From: Welwitschia mirabilis
Lineage: Eukaryota; Gnetophyta; Gnetopsida; Welwitschiales
NCBI GenBank assembly: GCA_051453625.1
Contig: JBOZIK010000001.1
Location: 245,835,994-245,885,800 of the forward strand
Reading direction: 5' to 3'
Length of the DNA: 49,807 nt
The notes below the pieces were generated by a model. The model was not told the DNA's origin. It worked only from the letters and a program-made list of their open reading frames with translations, and did not search any database. The translations under genes were made by a program, and so were the position numbers. Shown piece by piece: positions 1 to 11,532 of this stretch (position 1 is the first letter of the stretch; each line of letters starts with the position of its first letter).

Positions 1-1690
1 TTTAATCTCATTAATTAAAATATTTTATTTTGAATCATAGGTATGTCATAAGCATATAAATAGAATTAAATTATATTGAAAAGTTAATAAAAATCAAAAC
101 ATTAACCATTAAATATAACACCTGGACCAAGATTTTTCAACAAATTTATCATGAAAAATTGTCACTTATTAAATGCTATATCCTCTACTTTGCATGTATC
201 CAAATAATAATCTTCTAGAAAATAGAGAACTAAAATTAGAAGTAAAATCAAGCATTTTGCAAAACAGCCAATGCAATTATGTAGCTCAAACTAATCATTC
301 ATATCGACAGGATTTTTTGGATGGCTATGATATTATGAGCCTTTACATAAAGTGGACAAAGAACTAAATTCATTTACTAACTTAAGAGCCTACATTATTT
401 GCTATAACCACAAAAGAAAACATACTATATGAAAATAAGGGTTTCACCATGTTTGAAATTATTAAGCCAATTAAGCTCTCAAAGCCCCAGGCACCTATTA
501 GCAATAGTCCTATCCACTATGACGCTCTAGTGGAGGGAAGGGAAATTTAACTTTCAGGTGAGAAAAAGAAGTGAATTTCCATAACTGGAATCATAGTGAT
601 GAATCCATCTATACTACTTATTAATAAATCCACCACTATTATAGTTTCTTACATTTGACACTTCTCTATTCCATCCTGAACTAAAGCTACTAATTATAAT
701 AGAGAAAAGAAATGGCTACTACTACTACCCAAAGAAATTCAATGGAAAATTACAAAGCTTAAAAGTTAAATAACTTAATGTAGCTGGTATTCACAATGCC
801 TTTGTTACAACATTTCTAATACAGCTAGTTAAAGATAAAACAATCTTGAAGATAAAATGAAGAATTAGACTAATCATTAAATTTTTAATGATAATTAAGT
901 TAATTGGTTAAAGTTTTGGTGAAAGCACTCATCTTAATTTGCAAAATGAAAAGATACTAGCAGAGACTTTCAGATTTGACAATATTGCTAGGGAATTGAT
1001 AATCACATAAAAAGAGTGTTATTGCTATATTTCTCACCTAAGAAGCTAATATAGCTCTCATGCAAAAGCTTTAAAGTTTCATAGTAAAGATAAATGTGAA
1101 TCATTGAATTGAAAACAACAACAATTTTTTCTATGATTCATCGAAATAGTCTTTAACAACTAGGCAATTTAGAGGGATCTTAAATGATTTTTTTCTTGGA
1201 AGTTGCTCTTTAATTAATTACCCTATCTTAATATCTCTATACTCTTGTTTTAGTTTAAAATTATGTCCTAATTTGGTCCTATGCGATGAGATAAATTTAA
1301 GTTAAGATCATGCAAATGCATGATGTTTGATTAAGAAAGAAAATGGAAAAAACACTAAAAACTGTAAATTCTTGACTTGAATTAATTACCTACTTCATTA
1401 CTTGTGATAGTCAATATAATTAAAAGGATAGTCAATACATGTGTATGTGATACATAACTTGCCTCTGATTATGTACTAAAATTAGAATTTATGGAAATAA
1501 ACTAACAATCCTTTGTACTTATGGTGTTAATACAAAATTTTTCGTTCTTCTCTTGAAAAATCAAAGTATCTTATTCCAAGTATAAATTTCTTGCAAACCC
1601 TCTATTGATGAAAAAGAAAATCAAAACAAAAAATGTTAATACTTATACTAGAAGAAATAAATCAGTTGTACAATTTAACCAAAGAAATAT
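1..1690. other. AT-rich stretch with no recognisable feature
   Basis: No open frame longer than about 65 codons and no domain that I recognise on either strand. A slightly GC-richer patch lies near 470-540, but no exon structure or homology could be supported. I see no LTR ends, primer site or tandem repeat here. Confidence 0.5.
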
Positions 1691-3127
1691 AAACCATTAC
1701 AGCTCTAAAGTAAGACATGCATTTAGAGATATCAACCCATAGCAATAGATGTTACTAGTATTTAAAATAAGGAAAAGTAAATTTTTTGCTTATCTTAATA
1801 GCACCAGTTAATATCCTTTAAATAGTTAATAAAAAGGTAACATGCATTTTACAGTGATTGAAAGAAAAACCAAAGTTATTTTCTAAAGCCCAAACATTGT
1901 TAAGAAAGTATCTGAATAAACAGAATTTAAAAATAATAATATTTTGTCCTGCTTCTACTTGGTTTCTATCAAAGCATAAAGCAGAAAATAATACGATAAT
2001 TCCTTTGATTATGCTTTATGACTATTCACAAGTACAAGATATAGATGGTACTAATACTATTTTTAGTAATGTGCATACTTTCCAATGATTAATAATGCTT
2101 TAGTAATCTATTGATATACCTTATATATGCAGAAAAGGATAATTTTAATTGATGAAACCAAATTAATCATGAAAATTGATTACTAAAAATGAACATTACC
2201 ATAATCATTGATGACAAAACATTTTATTATTTATCAGATCTAACATAGACTATTATTGACCTTTTTCTATTCTTGAGTTGTATCATGCATTTAGAACATT
2301 GCTTTCTAGTAAGTCATTAAGCCCTTACAAAGCATGCATTTCTTACATGCAAAAGTGGTTTAAAAACTAGTAACATAAAATTTCTAAAAATATTTTAATC
2401 AAAAATTCTTTTTACAATTAAGTGAGACTCCATCGCATTTACTTGATTCTAAACAATGTGAATCCTTAGTTCCAAAACATAATTCTTGATGACTCTCCAT
2501 TACATTTTAAACAATGTTTTCATTACTTCTATATTTGATGTTGGTACAAAAGGCCACTAGCAATTTTTCTCTATTCATTTCTTTTCAAAGCTAAAGTTAA
2601 AAGATAATAAAGTATGCATTTCCTTGTAGAGGCACAGATACATGCATAAAAGAAAGGCTTTTTTCATCCCCTTATTCCCTTTCTATTTTTGGTTGATCTC
2701 AATAGCATTAGTTGCTAGTATCTAAAAAGTTAATTAAAAGGTATTGTACATCTGCCAATGGTTCAAAGAAAAACCACAAATTTATGTTTTAGATGTCCAA
2801 TAATGTCAAGAAATTATTTGAATAAATAGAATTTTTTTGATATAACAATATTAAATTCTATATATTCTTGCTTTTTATCATGACACAGAGTAGAAAATAA
2901 TGCTAAATTTCTTTTGATTATCCTTGCTAATAAAAAGGTCTTGTATATATAATGTACATTTTTTCCATGGCGGTGGAGGTCTTCAATAGTAAATAAATTC
3001 TAGAAAGAACTTGCTTACTAAGCATTATTCATATGAAGGTTTTCATGTACATACATGTATTTTCTTTATGACATAGATAAGAAACTAAAAATTATTTTAA
3101 GTATGTATACACATGTATCTCTTTATA

Positions 3128-3210
3128 ACACACTCACACACACTCTCTCCCCTCCTCTCTCTTTCTTTTTCTCACTCTCTATCATTGTCTATCTCTCTAC
3201 TTTTCTCTTT
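3128..3210 (+). repeat. CA/CT pyrimidine-rich microsatellite (tandem unit 2)
   Basis: An interrupted CACA then CTCTCT tract. It occupies the same position in unit 2 as the purer CT run at 4040-4061 does in unit 3, so the microsatellite predates or was copied with the duplication. Confidence 0.75.
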
Positions 3211-4039
3211 TTTTCATATCATTTGAAGATCTTCAACCATATATTTAGAGTATAGGATATCGAATTTACAAGAAAAGATGCTTTAAATACCTATGAACTA
3301 ATACTAACCTCTAAGAATGTATAGAATATCATGTGTAACAATGTAAAATAAAACTTAAAATATTTTATTAAAAATTCCTTTATTAAATCAAGACCAAATC
3401 AAATAAGCTACGAGAAGTATCTAAAGAATTAAAGTCTTATAGAAAACCATTAAACCATATTCTTATCATCATTATAGATTTTAGTTTAAAAATTAGAATT
3501 TAACATTATTATGAGTTCATCTCTAATGGAGGTCTTCTATATGATATCTCATCATTATAATATAACTTTACTATGAAGGTATTTGTCATATAGAGTATCT
3601 GTGTGTGTACACCTCAACTACTTTCATGTACATATCTCAATATACCATTTGAACATCATTTATATAAAATGGCTCATGCATAATTTTTAATTTTTTAAAA
3701 CAAGTAAAAGTAGTATATTACCATGATCATTACACCATTGTTATGAGTAATGCTTAGTAAAGGCAAATGTCATCTCTAATAAGCTATGATGATAAGAAGG
3801 TATTTGTATAATTTTTAACTTCCATATAAAATGGATGCCTTGTATACATAATGTCTACTTTTTCCCATATAGGTTGATGTCTTCAATAGTAAATAGATTT
3901 CAAAAAAAACTTGTCTACTAAGCATTATTCATATGAAGGTATTGATGTACATGCATGTATCTTATTCATGAGATAGATAAGGAACTAGGAATTATTTTAA
4001 GTACGTGCACACATGCATCTTCATGTACATACTTCTATT

Positions 4040-4061
4040 TCTCTCTCTCTCTCTCTCTCTC
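4040..4061 (+). repeat. (CT)n microsatellite running into a gap
   Basis: A pure CT dinucleotide run of about 11 units ends directly at the N run. The repeat probably caused the assembly break. Confidence 0.9.
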
Positions 4062-4177
4062 NNNNNNNNNNNNNNNNNNNNNNNNNNNNNNNNNNNNNNN
4101 NNNNNNNNNNNNNNNNNNNNNNNNNNNNNNNNNNNNNNNNNNNNNNNNNNNNNNNNNNNNNNNNNNNNNNNNNNNNN
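4062..4177. other. Assembly gap (116 N)
   Basis: The gap lies at the end of a CT microsatellite. The sequence after it continues tandem unit 3, so little is likely to be missing except repeat and a short flank. Confidence 0.95.
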
Positions 4178-4949
4178 TGAAGGTTTATAATCATATATTT
4201 AGCCTATAGAATATCAAATTTACAAGAAAATATGCTTTAAATATCTCTGAATTAATAATAACCTTCAACTATGTATAGAATATCATGTATGATTAAGCAA
4301 GATAAATGTTGAAATATTTTATTAAGAATTTCTTTGTTAAGTTAAGACTAAATCAAAGAAGCTTTGAGAGGTATCTAAAGAGTTAAAGTATTATATAAAA
4401 CTAGTTAAATCATTTTATTACCATAATTATATATTTTAGTTTAGAAATTAGAATTTAACATTGTTATAATTCTGTATATTAAATGATACTAATTTTTGTT
4501 CTTATTATTATTATCAAACATTTTATAGTTTTAAGTTTAGAAATGATCATATACATGTCCTAATCATATATATTTAAAGATTATTTTAATTATTAACTGA
4601 TTGAATTTAAATGAATGATTTTTCCTAAGGCTTAAAATCTTAATAGCATCATGAAAAACAAAATTTAGAATTCAAAAATGTCTATTTCATCTTAGCATAA
4701 GTTTGTTTTATGATCTATAAAATCATGTAGTAAGCTCAATTCATTAGGTCAAATAGATTTTTGATGTTTATGATTATTAAGGCAGAATTATTTTTGACAT
4801 AGACATGATAGGTATTTAATAGTTTTGCAATCTTGCCATAGGTAGATGTTGGATCACATGTACTTACTAAGTCTACATCCTTAAACCCATGTCTAAGATT
4901 CATTTTTATTACATTAAAGATATATGTTTTTTATCTATATTTTTAGGTA

Positions 4950-5440
4950 ATGTCTCTACTATTACATTTCTATCATTAATAAATGTATTATAGGGGGAAG
5001 TTCCTTTAGATTATCTTTAATTTCTAATACCATAAAGTCCATTCATAGTAAAGTTTATCCACCTATTCTAAGATATTTTTTATTATTTTAGTGGATATAT
5101 TAGTTAATTGGTTAATCCATTATAATAGCATTATTATTTTCTTGAATCCTTCAACCTCAAGTTCTTTATATAGTAAATAAGCCATTAAGTTCATACTATT
5201 TTTAACTTTAATAATGAATTTTATATATATTTTTATTTATAAGGACGAATTAATTTATTAGAAAAAAAATCCAAATTTATGTGTAAGTCTATTTTAAATC
5301 ATAAATCTCACCTAATAGTCTAAGAGAGCTTTCATTTTAACATCTACTTTCTTATTTATCTTACATATATATTTAAGGAGTTTAACATAAGATGAGACTA
5401 ATTTTATGCCACGTAAAAGCAGGATGTTAACATCATCTTG
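4950..5440 (-). pseudogene. Decayed gypsy protease region (Athila/Tat-like)
   Basis: Minus-strand reading gives fragments typical of the gag-protease linker and retropepsin of non-chromoviral Ty3/gypsy elements. VNILLLRGIKLVSSYVKLLK at 5321-5432 matches the conserved segment before the protease. MNLMAYLLYKELEVEGFKK at about 5140-5200 matches the stretch after the active site. VDKLYYEWTLWY at about 5030-5065 matches the later valine-aspartate-lysine-tyrosine segment. The residues where the D-L-G-A-S active site should sit read as KVKNS, so the catalytic aspartate is gone. Stops and frameshifts break the frame. The order (gag at 6.5 kb, protease at 5.4 kb) is right for a minus-strand element. 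RT should follow below 4.9 kb but is not visible. Family assignment is by motif recall, not by a search. Confidence 0.6.
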
Positions 5441-6049
5441 TTCATATATTTTAGCTATTTTTATTTTAGTTATGTTTTTTAGATGATGTAATATGTTTAA
5501 TTAGGCTTATCAAAATCTTTGTACATCATCCTTTTTTACTTTTTTAATTTTAGATCTAATTTATGATAATGGTTTAAACATAGAAGGATTCTCTTTATGT
5601 AATTTTATATATTTATTAATTTAAGTATTACTTCTATGTTAGAGAATATTTACTCTCTAAATAACCCCTATTTATTTATCGTATTACACCCTTTTGGTTA
5701 GAACTAGGTTGGACCCGAAATTTATCCTTCTCTCTCTCACATTAATAATAGTCAACATGTGCGTTCTAGTCTAAAGAGTTTATTTATCATTTACTATAGG
5801 CATTAAAAGGTGTCGATTATTTGTTTAGTAATTTTGTATTGGATATTTTGTATAGCTATTTGAGCTTTCATACGTTATTTTTAAGTGTCCTTTATCACTT
5901 TTTTTAAAGGTTTACTAGATCATCATGGTGGTGAAGTATACGATTCATTTTATGAGGTTTTTTATAAAATCATTTAGATGATTTTTTCAACTTAAGTTGT
6001 AAAAGCATTCATAGAGCAATTGTGCTTTATATGATTATGCTTATCTTAA

Positions 6050-6600
6050 GCTTGGATGTTTTTCATTTGTTTAGGTACTATCTACCTATAGAAGGGAATA
6101 GAGGGACACTTACTAATTTCATGTTCTTCAAAGCTACATATTACACATATAGATTATTTACTTAAAACATTAGGATTACATGTCTAAATGGTTTTTACTT
6201 TTTTGATGACATGATTAAACTTCCTAAGAAAAATTGTTTCTTTATCTAAGTCACACATCCCAATTACTAAGGCTTTGGATTCTTCTTTAATACATCTATC
6301 CATTATTTATGGTTTTTAGTTATGTTCTACAATGTTTCACATGTTGCATTGGGATCCTTAAATTTGAAAATTTTCCCACTCATCATTTCAATTATTTTCC
6401 TATTATGTGCCCTTAAGTCTTCATATAAAAGGATTAATAAATTTATTTCTTAATGCCATGTTATACACATCTTTTCAACTAGGTTTTAAAACACTTGAAT
6501 TTCTTATGAAAGGATTCTTTATCCTATTCAAAGAAACTCATGATATTTCTTTTAAGTTCATTATCTTTATTTCCTAAGATTTATTTATTTAATAGTTCAT
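6050..6600 (-). pseudogene. Decayed gypsy gag (Athila/Tat-like)
   Basis: On the minus strand, 6462-6560 reads ELKRNIMSFFE, a stop, DKESFHKKFKCFKT, a stop, LKRCV. This is the retrotransposon gag core pattern of an L-R-x-x-I-x-S-F block, an acidic D-x-E-S-F, then an R-F-K-like stretch and a cysteine-histidine end. Further on, 6085-6138 reads CSFEEHEISKCPSIPFYR, resembling the cysteine-rich segment after the gag core in these families. At least four stops interrupt it. The protease remnant lies in the expected order toward lower coordinates. The nearest primer-site-like sequence is about 3 kb upstream (9.65 kb), so this gag may belong to the element whose 5' LTR is at 9.66-11.52 kb, or to a separate older insertion. 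Confidence 0.65.
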
Positions 6601-9200
6601 GTAAAAAATCCTTCCATGATCTTGTAGGTAAGGTTTTAGGTTACACAACTAGAATTTTAGTTATTAGTTTAGGAGGGAAAAAAGAAGTATTTTATCTTAA
6701 TTACTTAATCTTCATTACTTATAACTAAGATTAAGGTCTAAATTACTTTATATTTTTAAATGAATATTTAAAATATGAATAATGGGATTTATGAAATAAA
6801 CTAATAATTGTGGATTTTATGTCAATGTAGTTTATGTAAAGAAGTAAAATTACAGAAGATGAAATCCATAAGCATTTTAATTCCTATAGCTCTTTTAGAG
6901 TTTTTGTGATTGGTTCTTTATGAATACTATTTATTTTTATAATTAACATAAATAATTTAATTAAAAATGTAAAAATATTAAATGAATCTTTAATTAAAGT
7001 CTTACTAGTTTAAATAAGGACTCTAAACAATTTTCGTTAAATTTAATGTTAGAGTTACTTAAACGTACTAGGTACTACGATTATTCTGTATTTTCATAAA
7101 GCAATGAAGAACAAAATCCAATAATAGATGAAATGACAAAACAAAAAATATTCTATAATTTTCTACTAACACAAATTGATACATCTTAATAAAAGAGGAA
7201 ATTTTCAATTTAACTAATAATATAAATCAATAGTGCTAGTAAAATGTTGAGGGCATTGGTAAAGTTTTAATTTTTGAACTATAAAATTTAATAATTCAAA
7301 GATTTATAAAGGCATGATGGGTATTTAAATAAAAATAAATTTAATTTCATAATTTACATCACATAATTTCAAGTACCTATCAATTTCATAAAACATAGAG
7401 AATTCCATGATTTTTGAAAGTAATAAGAACTATATCCTCTCTATAATCAAAAATTTTTAAAAATATGAATCAAAATATAAATAAAAATATATTCTACATA
7501 TAAATCTAAAATAAATTATTATAGATCCATATTCATATGATCTAGTTATATGTACTTTCTGTAAAATATGTAATACATTTTTTATAATGAAAAATTAGGT
7601 AATCAAAGAAAAATACAAAAATTTTCATAAGAAAAAAATGATCATTAATAAGATGGAAAAAAAACCAATTTCAATCCTTGTAAATGAGAATAAAATATTA
7701 ATATATCTTGAGTTTTGTAATATATCATAATCTATGGAAAATGCTCCCTAGTAGTAAAGGTATATGTAATAGTTTTAAAATAAGAAAGTAAGCTTTCTAT
7801 TATAATATAAGTAATCTTAATTTTTATTCTTTCAAAAAAATTACAAAAATCTTTCAAATTTTTTAAGAATTCTTAACTATTTTAAAAGATTATGTTAAGT
7901 ATAATAAGGGTTTAAAAAGTAATTAAACAACAAACTAATGTCTTCTCCTTAGGTTAGAGAATAACTATTTATAATAAAATCAATCATGAAAATCTTAATC
8001 AAATAAAAAATATTCCATTAAGAATAACTTGGTTTCCTAGATAAAGATATATAATAAATTACTTTAATGAATATTTTAAATACAAGAAATTTACAAATAG
8101 GGAATATTATTTTATTAATGAAATATTAAAAAATACTAGGTTAGTATAAAAGATACCATCTACTAATGCATTAATCATATAGATTCCATAATGTTAAATG
8201 TTTAATTTTATAAGTATTAAAGAACATTTAAAAAACACTACTATGAAACTAGTTGGTCTTAATTGAATTAAAGAGGGAAAGTAACTAAAATCTCATAATA
8301 CATCAAAGTTCATTTACCAATTATGCAACTACTATACTTAATATCAAATTAGAGTGGAAGCATAAGAAATAGCATGATACATTCCAAATGATATGATTAT
8401 TTCCTCATAGCAAGAAAGGGACAAATAAGATTTAGAATGTCATGATGAATTAGTACCTTAACATTGCTATTAAAGTTTTTAAAATGAAAAAATACTAATG
8501 CATGACGATGAATAATGATTTGATGAAGGTAAACTTCAATATTAATTATTAATTATGGCAAAAAGATGAATGAAAATAAACAATATTTTTCCTTTACCTC
8601 ATCCATTTCTTAATTATAACCCATATCATTAAACCCAAATATCATTTTGATACTTTGTAAATAATTATTTATTATCTTTAACATCAAGAGCACCCTTCAT
8701 ACATAGATCAACCTCTTTATGACCTTAAGATTAAAACCCCTTGCTCTGAACGAAAATGATATGATCCTATGTTTTTTACTATCCATTATAACCTTTATCC
8801 CTTAAAATTATCACCCTCTAATCCTTATCCTTCATTTTTCCATGAGTAATTTTCATCTTCCCTTACATATTTTTGATCATTTGACTAATATCCTTTATCT
8901 TCTACCTAATGTTATTCATGTTTTCATCAATACAGTTCTTCTTATAATAATCATTTTTCTACCTTAAATTCCTTGAACAATACCCTATAAAGACTTTTAA
9001 AAATCATATTTAAAATTCTTAATGTACTTCTAAATGTTAGTTAGAGGATACATATGTGAAATATACCAAATCTATATCATTTAGGAATGAAGAATAACTT
9101 GTGAAAAATCTAGAGTCTAAGAAATCATATGAGAGGAGGTTACTTAAATAGGAAGATCTTCATACATTAATCAAATCAAATCCTATAAGTCTTAAAATAA
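6600..9200. other. Very AT-rich stretch without recognisable genes
   Basis: Both strands are rich in stops. Nothing beyond homopolymer and AT runs was recognised. On the minus-strand model this would be the leader between the 9.65-kb primer site and the gag at 6.6 kb, but no domain supports that. Confidence 0.45.
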
Positions 9201-9206
9201 CATAAA

Positions 9207-9546
9207 GGAGTGATTATAGTAAAATATCTAATACCCAAGTCATACACCTTAAGAATGAGGAAGAAATCAAGGATGAAACCAATAAGAACCTTAAAGATAA
9301 TAATTTACTAGAGAATGAGAATCATTTAAGGATAGACACACTTACAAGAAAAGTTATATATCATAGGATTATTTGATAAGTAATAAGGAGGAAAACATTA
9401 AAGAAGAATCTTTCTTTGAGTTACAACTATTGTTACATGAGCAACCACATGAGAAGGAATCCACTAACTATCTTAATAAGAAGGAGAACATAAACATTAA
9501 ATCCATGTTTGACTTATCTTATGAAGAGACTTTGGAATTTTTTTAA
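9207..9546 (+). pseudogene. Charged plus-strand reading frame remnant, unidentified
   Basis: Two adjacent open stretches are rich in Glu, Lys and Asn. About 9240-9372 contains KNEEEIKDETNKNLKDNNL, and about 9390-9546 contains EESFFELQLLLHEQPHEKES and then ends SYEETLEFF and a stop. A frame break separates them. The composition is protein-like rather than random AT sequence, but I do not recognise the family. It runs opposite to the neighbouring minus-strand LTR and could be chance. Confidence 0.25.
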
Positions 9547-9647
9547 TAACTTCATGATAGAAGCATTTCATTTTCATCTATATCTTCTAAATAAGATTCA
9601 ATGAATATGTAATGTTCTCAAATTCACAATAGGAAACTTCAAGCTTA

Positions 9648-9661
9648 CTCTAATACCAAAG
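9648..9661 (-). other. Primer-site-like sequence beside the lower LTR copy
   Basis: The minus strand reads TTTGGTATTAGAGT immediately after the LTR end, two mismatches from the initiator-Met-tRNA primer site TGGTATCAGAGC. A primer site on this side means that this LTR also acts as a 5' LTR for sequence at lower coordinates. Confidence 0.55.
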
Positions 9662-10670
9662 TATAATGCCTTAAATTTTAACCTAAAAAGTATAAATATC
9701 ACTTGATTCAACCATCTAAATTAATAAGATATTTAAAAATTATTTTGCTTTAAATAATAAATAACCTTAATTGTATTTTGTTTTAAATATATGATCTATG
9801 ATATAATAAATCTACAAAATACAACATAACTCTTGCTTTAAGAGAAAGTAAATAAACACTTGTAGTTCTTCTAATAAAAGTGAGATAAATACATTAGTAA
9901 CATATTCAGACATATTTGTCATGATTTTAATGCTAAAACAAATATGAATACAATATACATGTTCACATAAATATTACAATTTCATTAAGACATCTAAGGT
10001 TCTTCAAATAAATACAAGCATTTAAATAACAAATAGGAGAAATAGAACTTAATTCATCTCATATTAGCTAGCTTTTTTCAAAGTCTTCTTTCATAGTGAA
10101 TCCTATACATGCAAGCATGGCATGAGAACTATAACCTTCATAGTTCCTAATAAGGTCCGTGACAAGGTGTAAGTAAAGGAATTCCAAGTACAGGAGAGGA
10201 TTCTCAAGAAGAATTGAAATGCAACCAAGAAAATTAACAAATGCAATATCAAATAATCCAAGATGCACTATCAAATAATCCAAAATGCATTACAAGATGT
10301 AACAAAAGTGACATTTTAAATTTATCTAGTTGCACTTATCTAGAGGGGTTAAATTATTTCCTGTGCTATGTATAGAAAGGCCATAAAGCCTAAGTCAATA
10401 TGGGTAGGAATTTAGATGAAAGAATTATAACCAAATTATAGTTTAGGATGTTCGATTTATAAACAAAACTTACAAGATTTAATCAATTTGCAAGATACAA
10501 AATAAGATTTTAAGAATGCAAAAATTATAAAATAGAAAAGAAATACAAAAAAATAAGTAAATCAAAAAACATACTAAAAATCATATAAAGATGCAATACT
10601 AAATAATACTATGCAAGAATAAAATGAAATTTCATAAATCATATCTAAATTAAGATGGAGATTTGAAAAA

Positions 10671-10770
10671 NNNNNNNNNNNNNNNNNNNNNNNNNNNNNN
10701 NNNNNNNNNNNNNNNNNNNNNNNNNNNNNNNNNNNNNNNNNNNNNNNNNNNNNNNNNNNNNNNNNNNNNN
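10671..10770. other. Assembly gap (100 N) with duplicated 40-base flanks
   Basis: Positions 10631-10670 and 10771-10810 are the same 40 bases (start TTCATAAATCATATC). The N run therefore separates two overlapping contig ends rather than missing sequence. Confidence 0.9.
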
Positions 10771-10979
10771 TTCATAAATCATATCTAAATTAAGATGGAG
10801 ATTTGAAAAACTTCTAGAGATTACTAAGCTCGAAGGCCATCCAATCTCTAAGTTGAGCTTATAAGATTTAATAGAAAGGCTTTTTCAAGATATGAAATGA
10901 GAGAAGAAGAAGGTCCAATTATAGTAGAGGATCAGGGATATGAAAATATATGAGAGCATTAAGAGACACCATCATTAAA

Positions 10980-11087
10980 GATGGTGATAAAAGTAATGGA
11001 TGTGGTAGAAATGGTGAAGGTGGTGAAAGTGATGAAAGAGGTGGAAGTGATGAAGATGATGGAAGTGTTGGAAATGATGAGGATTCT
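10980..11087. repeat. GGTGAAAGT-type minisatellite in LTR copy 1
   Basis: Imperfect repeats of a 9-base unit (GGTGAAAGT, GATGAAAGA, GGTGGAAGT, GATGGAAGT). The matching LTR position in copy 2 (18967-19085) holds a longer, more regular version, so the array was in the ancestral LTR and changed length since. Confidence 0.8.
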
Positions 11088-11516
11088 GTTATCTTACCAA
11101 GTCATTAGGTGAATAATATTCATCATAATAAATATTAATACAATTATTAAAATAAGTAATAAAAATAAACTATCTCAAGAATATAGTTTTCATGGTTAAA
11201 TAAAGAAAAAATTCCAACTATTAAACAAGAAAAATGATGTAACCACTAGCGTATCCACTAACATAACCACAACTTTAATGACAACCTTAGCCATAAAACA
11301 TCATAATTAATTACTAATAATTTAAAAAAAGAATGAAATTATGGCTATTACAAATAAAAAGACTTAAAATAAAAAATGTAGCATAAATTTTTCACACTAT
11401 AACTATCTCAATAATAATAATGATAAGTATAATAAATAATTTATCTTGTGGATTCTATAATAAGAGAATAAATTTTTTAAGCTATTTTTTTGAAACTTAA
11501 AAGGCTATATGTGATA

Positions 11517-11532
11517 TTACTCCACCCTTTAA
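11517..11532 (-). other. Polypurine tract before the 3' LTR
   Basis: The minus strand reads AAAGGGTGGAGTAA directly against the LTR start. This is the usual plus-strand primer position and gives the element a minus-strand orientation, with copy 1 as its 3' LTR. Confidence 0.6.

Larger units (their letters stand above)
1690..4490. repeat. Three diverged tandem units of about 0.9 kb
   Basis: Three head-to-tail units are visible by eye. Positions 1794-1875 match 2697-2775 (both end in CAAAGAAAAACCA or a close variant). Positions 2930-3510 match 3830-4480, including TACTAAGCATTATTCATATG and TTAGAATTTAACATT. Unit 1 is the most diverged, but shares the TAAAAATATTTTAATC-like block near 2390 with unit 2 near 3358. 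The period is about 900 bp. No coding capacity is apparent; the 76-codon frame at 1858-2088 lies inside unit 1 and is not conserved in unit 2. The repeat could be a short satellite or a locally duplicated repeat fragment. Confidence 0.7.
9662..11516 (-). repeat. LTR copy 1 of a minus-strand gypsy-type element
   Basis: Long direct repeat of 17201-19503. Shared blocks include CTTCTAGAGATT, TATGAAATGAGAGAAGA, AACCTTCATAGTTC and TAAATAATAAATAA. The left end is TATAATGCC beside a primer-site-like motif. The right end is GTGATA beside a purine tract (minus strand AAAGGGTGGAGTAA). The span includes a 100-N gap and a 40-base duplicated flank, so the real length is near 1,715 bp. Copy 2 has about 170 bp more because of an internal triplication. 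I estimate about 80 percent identity in one aligned block, so the insertion is old. Confidence 0.75.

Noticed and set aside
1858-2088. 76-codon frame as a gene
   Set aside because: Not conserved in the homologous tandem unit at 2.7 kb.
3955-4209. Open frames crossing the gap after the CT microsatellite
   Set aside because: Most of the frame is N, and the remainder reads a dinucleotide repeat as Ser-Leu.
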